This document shows, piece after piece, positions 7,635-14,392 of a DNA stretch of 44,513 bases. A model generated the notes under the pieces. That model was not told the origin of the DNA and did no database searches. It saw nothing but the letters and a program-made list of their open reading frames with translations. The stretch lies in assembly GCF_000308515.1 (NCBI RefSeq), contig NZ_BAFV01000033.1:1-44513 (forward strand), in the 5' to 3' direction. Made by a program: the position numbers and the translations under genes. This DNA comes from Nocardia carnea NBRC 14403. Its GTDB lineage: Bacteria > Actinomycetota > Actinomycetes > Mycobacteriales > Mycobacteriaceae. Every line of letters starts with the position of its first letter. Within the stretch, counting starts at the first letter, position 1.

Positions 7635-8651
7635 ATGCCCATGACCACGCAAACCATCTCCTACACGCACTTGTTCCGGCTCAGTGACGACCGGGGAATA
7701 TTCGAGCACGCGCGGCTTACCGAACCTCGTGTCGACGGCGGCTACTGCGTCGACGATGTGGCACGCGGTGTCGTGGTCGCTGTCCGCGAACCCGAGCCCT
7801 CCCAGCAGCTGCTCGACCTCACCACCGTGTATTTCGACTTCCTGATCGACGCGCTCACTCCGGATGGGCGGTGCCACAATCGATGCGGGTCGGATCGGCA
7901 TTGGCAGGACGAGGCGAGCCTCGACGATCATTGGGGCCGCGCCCTGTGGGCACTCGGCGTCGTGGTCACACACAGACCCGATTTGGCGGAGATCGCGCTG
8001 GCGCGCTTTGCGGTTGCTGCCCGGCACCGGCCCCGGTCTGTTCGTGCGATGGCTTTCGGCGCCCTGGGAGCGGCCGAGATTTTGCGGGCGGATCCGAGGA
8101 ATCGTTGCGCTCGTGAGTTCGCGAGCGATGCTGCGACGCTGATCGGTCCGCCGACGCGCCGACCCGATTGGCGGTGGCCCGAACCACGGCTGCAGTACGC
8201 CAACGCCGTACTGGCCGAGGCGTTGCTCGCCGTCGGCTCGCTTCCCGGCAAGGAGCGCATCCTGGCCGACGGGTTGGCGATGTTGCGATGGCTGCTCGCG
8301 ACCGAGACCGCCGGTGATCACCTCTCCGTGACCCCGGTCGACGGCTGGGCGACCGGGGAGCCCAGGCCGGGCTTCGATCAGCAGCCCGTCGAGGTCGCAT
8401 GCCTGGCCGACGCCTGCGCCCGTGCCTACGACGTGACCGGCGATCGGCAGTGGAAAGACGCGGTCATGCTGTGCGAAGCCTGGTTCCGCGGCAGCAACGA
8501 TATCGGCGTCCCACTGCTCGATCCGGACAGCTTCGGATGCTCGGACGGGCTGGAAGCCATCGGTCGCAATGAGAACCAGGGTGCGGAGTCGACGCTGGCG
8601 CTGATATCGACCCAACAGCACGCTCGGCGCCTGGTACGGGAACCGTTGTAG
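7635..8651 (+). CDS. Six-hairpin-like protein, often annotated glycosyltransferase
   Basis: Protein of 338 residues, start ATG at 7635 (or 7641) after GGGGTGG; the open frame extends upstream to 7284 but that part overlaps the desaturase tail and is not protein-like. Conserved signatures include HLFRLSDDRGIFEHA, GYCVDDVARG, DHWGRALWALG, the PEPRLQYANAVLAEAL helix, GFDQQPVEVACLADACARAY and GRNENQGAESTLAL. These belong to an actinobacterial family that looks like an alpha/alpha toroid and is found next to or fused with GT4 glycosyltransferases, which explains its usual database name. No GT4 domain is present here. A role in sugar or glycan metabolism is plausible; the reaction is not known to me. 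Confidence 0.75.
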   Translation: MPMTTQTISYTHLFRLSDDRGIFEHARLTEPRVDGGYCVDDVARGVVVAVREPEPSQQLLDLTTVYFDFLIDALTPDGRCHNRCGSDRHWQDEASLDDHWGRALWALGVVVTHRPDLAEIALARFAVAARHRPRSVRAMAFGALGAAEILRADPRNRCAREFASDAATLIGPPTRRPDWRWPEPRLQYANAVLAEALLAVGSLPGKERILADGLAMLRWLLATETAGDHLSVTPVDGWATGEPRPGFDQQPVEVACLADACARAYDVTGDRQWKDAVMLCEAWFRGSNDIGVPLLDPDSFGCSDGLEAIGRNENQGAESTLALISTQQHARRLVREPL

Positions 8652-8694
8652 CTGCCGAGCGCACCAGCACCTCGACCGAACAGGAGTAACGATT

Positions 8695-9156
8695 ATGAGG
8701 TCACAATCGAACGCGATCGACACGCGTCGCCAGGACTGGTCCACTCGGCGGCTGCGGCTCGAACTCGATCCTGTCGGTATGGGGAACGCCGACGGGGCCT
8801 GGTGGCCGTACAGCCGTAATCTGGTCGCGGAGCTGGGGGAGTTGCTCTCCGCACTGCGGCCCGGGTTCGGTCCGGTTCTTCGCGTGAGCTATCACCGCGA
8901 CGAGTGGACCGCCGCACCGGGGGAGCTGGTCAGCGGCGGGCATCGGACCCGGCTCGACGGATATCGGCATATGCCCGCGCGCACTCTCGATATCGCCGGA
9001 GTCGGCGCCACCCTGACTCTTCGGATCATCACCCCGGTCGCTGGGGCAGTAACGAGCGCGGTGCAGCACCGCTCGATCCCCGATGGCGGACCGGGGTCGG
9101 ATATCGACAGGTGGCTGCGGTCACGGCGCCGGGCGACGCCCCGGCGCGGGCGGTGA
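8695..9156 (+). CDS. DUF5994 family protein (copy 1)
   Basis: Protein of 153 residues, start ATG at 8695 with AGGAG nine bases upstream. The family signature is visible: RLRLELDPVGMGNADGAWWP near residues 19-38 followed by SRNLVAELGELLSAL and a region of short beta strands with aromatic and Arg residues. DUF5994 proteins are small actinobacterial proteins of unknown function. A second member lies 260 bases downstream. It probably forms a transcription unit with the six-hairpin-like gene 43 bases upstream. The C-terminus is a basic Arg-rich tail. Confidence 0.75.
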   Translation: MRSQSNAIDTRRQDWSTRRLRLELDPVGMGNADGAWWPYSRNLVAELGELLSALRPGFGPVLRVSYHRDEWTAAPGELVSGGHRTRLDGYRHMPARTLDIAGVGATLTLRIITPVAGAVTSAVQHRSIPDGGPGSDIDRWLRSRRRATPRRGR

Positions 9157-9416
9157 ACAGGCCAGATGCCCGGGTAGTATGGAGGAGCCCGGGCGTTTCG
9201 TATGAGACCTCCGAGGACTTGCCACACCCGGCGAATGCCAACAGCGGCGGGCGTGCGACCGAGGAATCGATGGCCGCCGTCGCCGGGCGCAACGCAGAGC
9301 GCGCTCAATACGCGTGCGCGTTACGTCGCTGGGACGACGAAGGCGGTCTCATCGCGCCGCTCCCGGAATCCCGGTGCCTACCCCCTCCGCGTCCAAGGCA
9401 GTTCCAGGAGCTTGAT

Positions 9417-9896
9417 ATGACCCAGAATCCACAGAGCCGGAGCGGTGGTCGCGCAGGCGACCGCGATCCGGGCCGATTCCAGCCCGCTGCCGGTGGCGGG
9501 CAACCATTCGCTGCGCCCACGCGCACCCCGCGATTGCTGCTCGGCGACCGTGCCGGGGGTGTCGAGGGTGTCGATGGCGCGTGGTGGCCCAGGACCGACA
9601 ACCTGACCACCGAACTGCACGACCTGATTGCCGCTCTCACCACGCGGCTCGGAGCGACCACCCGGATCTCGTTCGACTGGAATGTTCTCAGTGCGGCCCA
9701 GCGGGGTATCGACCCACCCGACGGGATCGAGATCACCGGCCCGCTTCCGGACCAGCCGGCCCAGATGATGTACGTCTTCGGCCCGGACGATCGCCGGATC
9801 CGATTACTGGTGATCGATCCCGCCACCGACGCAGAACAAGCAGAGATGCAGATGCGCAGGGCGGTGCGCGCCACCACACACGATGCGGAGCGATGA
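9417..9896 (+). CDS. DUF5994 family protein (copy 2)
   Basis: Protein of 159 residues, start ATG at 9417 with AGGAG eight bases upstream. The signature GVDGAWWPRTDNLTTELHDL and the following IAALTTRLG and RISFDWNVL parallel copy 1. The frame stays open upstream to 8904, and an in-frame ATG at 9270 preceded by GAGG would add 49 residues (MAAVAGRNAERAQYAC, RRWDDEGGLIAP). That segment has protein-like composition, so either an N-terminal extension or a small separate reading frame fused in frame is possible. I prefer 9417 because of its ribosome site. Function unknown. Confidence 0.72.
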   Translation: MTQNPQSRSGGRAGDRDPGRFQPAAGGGQPFAAPTRTPRLLLGDRAGGVEGVDGAWWPRTDNLTTELHDLIAALTTRLGATTRISFDWNVLSAAQRGIDPPDGIEITGPLPDQPAQMMYVFGPDDRRIRLLVIDPATDAEQAEMQMRRAVRATTHDAER

Positions 9897-10379
9897 ACGG
9901 TCTGTTCACGGCCGCATGGAAGTAGCTCGCCTCCTGTCGCGCCAACCGGTGGAAAGCGAGCACGGCTTGCGCACAGTCCACCGATTCAGTCCACGGACGG
10001 ACGGACGGCGGCACGGCGCCGAGTGCTGGAAGTGCGGGCCGTCGGTCCCCAGACCTTCGGTCTGCTTGCTTCGACGAGATCGCAACCGGTGAGCTCGACA
10101 CCGGTGGGACGGCGGATGACGCTGCCGGAAAGCCCCTGCCTGCGCGGTGGGCCGTCCCATGGCGCACGGCACGGCATCGGTTGCCTGCGCTCTCGCCGTT
10201 CATTCGAATCGGGCTGATCCCAACCTGACCGGCCGCGCCGTGGGGTGGCGGAATAGCCGCGCCTCCGCGTGTCCACGCTGGTCGCGCCCATCGTACTCCC
10301 GGCGTAATCGCCAACTTGCATATCCGCTGTCTCTGCGGCCGCCCGGGACCGTGGCGAAACGCGGCTATCGTCACAGTTC
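9897..10379. other. 483-base intergenic region before the GntR operon
   Basis: No convincing gene is seen on either strand; the open frames here have scrambled, Arg/Pro-rich composition. A small hairpin CAGACC-TTC-GGTCTG at 10050-10064 could mark the end of the DUF5994 transcript but lacks a T-tract. At the right end TATCGT at 10366-10371 lies eight bases before the ATG at 10380 and would suit a -10 element of a leaderless GntR transcript. Confidence 0.4.
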
Positions 10380-11162
10380 ATGCAGGTCAGTGAGATGAAC
10401 ACCGAGCGGTCCGGCAGCGGTGCGACTGTCCGCCGCGTGCGTGCGGACCAGGCGAGGCGAGTTGCCGATATCCTGCGCCACCAGATCCACGCCGGCACCG
10501 TCGGTGACACCCTGCCCGGCGAACAGCAACTGGCCGCGGAACACCGGAGCTCACGTAACACCATCCGTGATGCGCTGGCTCTCCTGCGTGACGAAGGTCT
10601 GATCGACCGCGCCCCCCGGGTCGGAACCCGGGTGGCCGCCCAGAAATTCGACCACGGACTGGACGCGCTGCTGGGCCTGCAGGAAACCCTGGAGGGGCGC
10701 GGAACAGTCCGCAACGAGGTCCGGGCCGGCCAGCGCATCATCGCCCCGCCGGTGGTCGCTCGACGGCTCGGCCTCGAACCCGGTGAGCAGGTCGTCTACC
10801 TGGAACGCCTGCGCTATCTCGGCGATCGGCCGTTGAGCCTCGACCTCACCTACCTGGCCCCCGATATCGGTGCCCGCATCCTCGACCACGATCTCGCCCA
10901 CACCGATGTGTTCGTCCTTCTCGAACAGCTCAGCGGACACCCCCTCGGTTCGGCGGACCTGACCGTCGAGGCGATACCCGCCGACCGGCACACCGCCGCC
11001 ACTCTCGACGTCCCCGCCGGCGCACCACTGCTGATGCTCGAACGGCTCACCCGTCTCGACGACGGTACACCGGTAGACCTCGAGTACATCCGGATGCGCG
11101 GTGACCGGATCACCCTGCGCGGCAGTCTCTCCCGCACGAACCCCGAATGGAAGGTCCTGTAG
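10380..11162 (+). CDS. GntR family regulator, HutC subfamily (UTRA domain)
   Basis: Transcription factor of 260 residues and first gene of the operon to 17091. An N-terminal winged helix (about residues 20-85: RVADILRHQI, LPGEQQLAAEHRSSRNTIRD, LLRDEGLIDRAPRVGTRV) is followed by a UTRA ligand-binding domain (LERLRYLGDRPLSLDLTYL, PAGAPLLMLERLTRLDDGTP, LEYIRMRGDRITLRG). UTRA domains bind small effector molecules, so the imported or metabolised compound may be the inducer. Start ATG at 10380 may be leaderless, with a -10-like TATCGT eight bases upstream; ATG at 10395 is the alternative. The stop codon directly abuts the ferredoxin ATG, showing co-transcription. Confidence 0.92.
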   Translation: MQVSEMNTERSGSGATVRRVRADQARRVADILRHQIHAGTVGDTLPGEQQLAAEHRSSRNTIRDALALLRDEGLIDRAPRVGTRVAAQKFDHGLDALLGLQETLEGRGTVRNEVRAGQRIIAPPVVARRLGLEPGEQVVYLERLRYLGDRPLSLDLTYLAPDIGARILDHDLAHTDVFVLLEQLSGHPLGSADLTVEAIPADRHTAATLDVPAGAPLLMLERLTRLDDGTPVDLEYIRMRGDRITLRGSLSRTNPEWKVL

Positions 11163-11390
11163 ATGGCCCTGGCGAACCAGCGCACCGATATCCCCGTGAC
11201 CATCGACGAATCCCTGTGTATCGAAGGCTGCACCCTGTGCGTCGAGATCTGCCCGCTCGACTCCCTCGCGATCAACCCCGACAACGGCAAAGCGTTCATG
11301 CATGTGGACGAATGCTGGTACTGCGGCCCCTGCGCGGCCCGCTGTCCTACGGGTGCCGTCACCGTCAACATGCCGTATCTCCTGAGGTAG
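11163..11390 (+). CDS. 2[4Fe-4S] ferredoxin, AprB-like
   Basis: Small electron-transfer protein of 75 residues. Two complete cluster motifs are visible: CIEGCTLCVEICP and CWYCGPCAARCP. The first has three residues between its first two cysteines (CxxxCxxCxxxCP), and the second has the aromatic CWYC opening, an arrangement reminiscent of the beta subunit of adenylylsulfate reductase and of ferredoxins paired with FrdA/AprA-like flavoproteins. The stop codon of the GntR gene touches its ATG. The AprA-like flavoprotein at 14389-17091 in the same operon is its obvious partner. It is expected to be cytosolic and to pass low-potential electrons to or from that FAD protein. Confidence 0.9.
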   Translation: MALANQRTDIPVTIDESLCIEGCTLCVEICPLDSLAINPDNGKAFMHVDECWYCGPCAARCPTGAVTVNMPYLLR

Positions 11391-11397
11391 ACCCACC

Positions 11398-12777
11398 ATG
11401 CCCACACTGAAACGCCTGGCCGCGTTGTTCGCGGCCGGGGCGCTCGCCCTCACCGGGTGCTCGCTGGAAGACGCCGCCACCGGCGATACGGTGCGTGTCG
11501 TCATCGGATACCAGTCCAAAACGATCAACACCGTCACCGCGGGAACCCTGCTGCGTGCCCAGGGGTATCTGGAGCAGCGGCTGGCGCGGCTCACCGAGAA
11601 CGGGGGCCCGGCCTACGAGGTCGAATGGCAGGACTACGACACCGGCGCCCCGATCACCGCGCAGATGGTGGCGGAGAAGATCGATATCGGTTCCATGGGT
11701 GATTACCCGCTGCTGATCAACGGGTCACGCACACAGGCCGGCGAGCGATCTCGCACGGAATTCCTTTCGGTCACCGGATACAACGCCAAAGGCGCACTGA
11801 ACATGGTGGTGGTTCCGCCGGATTCGCCGGCCACGGGCCTGCCGGACCTGGCGGGCACGAAGGTATCGGCCAGCGTCGGATCCGCCGGCCACGGCACACT
11901 GGTGCAGGCGCTGACCCGTGCGGGGATCGACCCGGTCACCGGTGTCGAGGTGCTGAACCAGCAGCCGCAGGTAGGGGCGTCGGCCCTGGAGTCGGGTCAG
12001 GTCAGCGGGCTGTCGCAGTTCGTGGCGTGGCCGGGACTGCTCGTTTTCCAGGACAAGGCGAAGCTTCTCTACGACGGTGCCGAGCTGAATGTTCCGACGT
12101 TCCACGGGGTCGTCGCCCGGCAGGACTACACCGCGCAGCATCCCGAAGTGGTCGATGCCTTCCTGCAGGCGCAACTGGACGCCACCGAATTCCTGTGGCG
12201 CCAACCGCTGGAGGCGGCGCGGATCGTGGCCGAGGGTTCGCAACTGCCGCAGGAAGTGGTCTACCTGTACAACGGCCCCGGCGGTACCTCCTTCGACACC
12301 ACTCTCAAACCGAACCTGCTCGCCGCGTTCGCAGACGATGTGCGATACCTGAAGTCGATCGGCGATTTCGCCGACCTCGACACGGCCGCGTTCGCCGACG
12401 ACCGCCTGATCCGCGCGGCGTTCGCCGCCCGCGGCCAGGACTACGACGCGGCGTTGGCCGACACCACGAACCGCACCAGCGGTTCCGGTAACGAACTCTG
12501 GGTCGAAGGGCAGGACACCACCCAGCCGGCCGGTGACCCCACCGACTTGCTGCGGGCGGTGAAAGCCGCCCGCGCACAGGGGAAAACGATCCGCGCCGCT
12601 TACGTGGTCGATTCCGAACTGGGCACCCGCTGGTTCGCCGACAAGGCCGTGTGGTTGCGTGACGGCGATACCTACCTGGCATTCACCACTCCGGCGGCCG
12701 CCGACCGTCACCGGCAGACGCACCCCACCGCCCGAACCGTCGGCTACGACCAGGCCGTCGCGGAGGTCCGATCGTGA
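11398..12777 (+). CDS. ABC importer substrate-binding lipoprotein with NosL-like tail
   Basis: Extracytoplasmic solute receptor of 459 residues in the SsuA/TauA/NrtA group. Signal peptide of a lipoprotein: basic PTLKR start, hydrophobic stretch, lipobox LTGC with Cys21 as lipid anchor. The receptor domain runs to about residue 350 (VVIGYQSKTINTV, EKIDIGSMGDYPLL, KVSASVGSAGHGTLVQAL, the helical AQHPEVVDAFLQA). About 75 residues at the C-terminus (382-459) look like a NosL-type domain: AAYVVDSELGTRWFADKAVW, then YLAFTTPAAADRHRQ. That fusion is unusual for the family. The next gene overlaps by four bases (GTGA). Likely ligand classes from family knowledge are sulfonates, nitrate or other small organic anions. 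Confidence 0.88.
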   Translation: MPTLKRLAALFAAGALALTGCSLEDAATGDTVRVVIGYQSKTINTVTAGTLLRAQGYLEQRLARLTENGGPAYEVEWQDYDTGAPITAQMVAEKIDIGSMGDYPLLINGSRTQAGERSRTEFLSVTGYNAKGALNMVVVPPDSPATGLPDLAGTKVSASVGSAGHGTLVQALTRAGIDPVTGVEVLNQQPQVGASALESGQVSGLSQFVAWPGLLVFQDKAKLLYDGAELNVPTFHGVVARQDYTAQHPEVVDAFLQAQLDATEFLWRQPLEAARIVAEGSQLPQEVVYLYNGPGGTSFDTTLKPNLLAAFADDVRYLKSIGDFADLDTAAFADDRLIRAAFAARGQDYDAALADTTNRTSGSGNELWVEGQDTTQPAGDPTDLLRAVKAARAQGKTIRAAYVVDSELGTRWFADKAVWLRDGDTYLAFTTPAAADRHRQTHPTARTVGYDQAVAEVRS

Positions 12778-13628
12778 CCGTCGCCGCCCCCGCCGATTCC
12801 GGCACTGCCTTGCACAGCGACCACCCCCGGTCCCGGCGCGGCACCCGTTCACCGTGGCCGGGCCGGGCACTACGGGTGGGTTCGGTGGCCGGTGCCGTGC
12901 TGATCTGGCAGCTGCTGACCGCCGCCGATATCCGGCTGTGGCTGCGATTCGACACTCTGCCCGCCGTCACCGAGGTGCTCGCGGCCTTCGGGCGTCAGCT
13001 CGGTACCGAGGTCTACTACCTGGATCTCGCCCAATCGCTGATCCGGATCCTCACCGGGTTCGCCGTCGCGACCGTGCTCGGTGTCGCGAGCGGGATCGCG
13101 CTGGGCCGGTCCCGGGTGTTCGCCGGAATCCTCGGCCCGCTCACCGAACTCGCCCGGCCCATCCCCGCGATCGCGGTGGTGCCGATCGCGATCCTGCTGT
13201 TCCCCGACGACGAAGCCGGCATCGTCTTCATCACCGCTCTCGCCGCCTACTTCCCGATCATGGTCAGCACCCGGCACGCGGTGCGCGCCCTGCCCACCCT
13301 GTGGGAGGACTCGGTGCGCACCCTCGGCGGTAATCGCTGGGATGTGCTGGTGCGCGTGATCTTCCCCGGCGCGCTGCCCGGTATCTTCGGCGGGCTCTCC
13401 GTCGGACTCGGTGTCGCCTGGATCTGCCTGATCTCCGCGGAGATGATCTCGGGCCGCCTCGGTGTCGGCTACCGCACCTGGCAGGCGTACACCATCGTCG
13501 ACTATCCCGGAGTGTTCGTCGGGATCATCACCATCGGCGCCCTCGGATTCGGTACCTCCGCGGCGGTCGAACTGCTCGGCCGCCGGGTCACGCGCTGGCT
13601 GCCCAGGGGAGAGGAGAACACCCGATGA
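12774..13628 (+). CDS. ABC importer permease (SsuC/TauC-like)
   Basis: Inner-membrane channel subunit, 284 residues, start GTG at 12774 within the GTGA overlap of the lipoprotein gene. After a polar N-terminus of about 30 residues come five to six hydrophobic helices. The cytosolic EAA-type loop that docks on the ATPase is present near residues 178-200 (EDSVRTLGGNRWDVLVRVIFP, split at the helix boundary). LARPIPAIAVVPIAI and GRLGVGYRTWQAYTIVDYPGVF are typical of sulfonate/taurine/nitrate permeases. The downstream ATPase start overlaps by four bases (ATGA). It should act as a homodimer with the receptor and ATPase of this operon. Confidence 0.93.
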   Translation: MTVAAPADSGTALHSDHPRSRRGTRSPWPGRALRVGSVAGAVLIWQLLTAADIRLWLRFDTLPAVTEVLAAFGRQLGTEVYYLDLAQSLIRILTGFAVATVLGVASGIALGRSRVFAGILGPLTELARPIPAIAVVPIAILLFPDDEAGIVFITALAAYFPIMVSTRHAVRALPTLWEDSVRTLGGNRWDVLVRVIFPGALPGIFGGLSVGLGVAWICLISAEMISGRLGVGYRTWQAYTIVDYPGVFVGIITIGALGFGTSAAVELLGRRVTRWLPRGEENTR

Positions 13629-14392
13629 CCAGCACCCTCACCACCCGAGACCCGCAAACGGACACCGGCGAACACGGGATTGCCCTACAGCTGGACGCCG
13701 TTTCGCTGTCCTATACCGGTGACCCGGTGATCCACGATCTCACCCTGGATGTCCGGCCCGGCGAAATCCTCGTTCTCACCGGGCCGTCCGGCTGCGGGAA
13801 ATCCACGGTTCTGCGGGCACTGGCCGGTCTGCTGACACCGGACTCCGGCCGAGTGCTGGCCGACGGCGATCCGGTCATCACCACCTCCCGCGACCGCGCG
13901 GTCGTCTTCCAGGACAACGCGCTGCTGCCGTGGCGCAGTGTGCGCGCCAATATCGAATTGGCGCTGCGGTTACGCGGCGAACCGAAGTACGGGCGCCGGA
14001 CCGCTGCCGACCGCTGGATCGAGGAGGTCGGTCTCACCGGATTCGGCGATTTCCTGCCCAAGAGCCTGTCCGGCGGTATGCGCCAGCGTGTGCAGCTGGC
14101 GCGCGGCCTGGCAGGCGCGCCGCGCGCGGTGATGATGGACGAACCCTTCGGCGCGCTGGACAGCCAGACCCGCGCCACCATGCAACGACTGCTCGTCGAG
14201 ACCTGGCGCACCCACCCCACCACCGTCGTATTCGTCACCCACGACGTGGACGAGGCGTTAGTGCTCGGCGACCGGGTCGCAGTGCTGGGTCGCGCCGGGC
14301 AGCCGCTGCGCGCCCTCGTCGATATTCCGAATCCGCGCGAAACCGCCGACCGGCGCGACGCTCGCGCCCGAATCATGGAGGCCCTGTCGTGA
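13625..14392 (+). CDS. ABC importer ATPase (SsuB/TauB-like)
   Basis: ATP-hydrolysing subunit of the importer, 255 residues. Walker A GPSGCGKST at residues 53-61, Q-loop VVFQDNALLPWR, signature LSGGMRQRVQLARG, Walker B RAVMMDEPFGALD, and H-loop VFVTHDVDEALVLGDRV are all intact. The Q-loop region DNALLPWRSV is characteristic of the nitrate/sulfonate/taurine group. Its ATG overlaps the permease stop and its TGA overlaps the GTG of the flavoprotein gene, so four consecutive genes are translationally coupled and the importer is tied to the oxidoreductase. Confidence 0.94.
   Translation: MTSTLTTRDPQTDTGEHGIALQLDAVSLSYTGDPVIHDLTLDVRPGEILVLTGPSGCGKSTVLRALAGLLTPDSGRVLADGDPVITTSRDRAVVFQDNALLPWRSVRANIELALRLRGEPKYGRRTAADRWIEEVGLTGFGDFLPKSLSGGMRQRVQLARGLAGAPRAVMMDEPFGALDSQTRATMQRLLVETWRTHPTTVVFVTHDVDEALVLGDRVAVLGRAGQPLRALVDIPNPRETADRRDARARIMEALS

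Noticed and set aside
13930..14388. In-frame upstream extension of the flavoprotein
   Set aside because: It overlaps the ABC ATPase in another frame and is Arg-rich without domain content; the GTGA overlap marks the true start at 14389.
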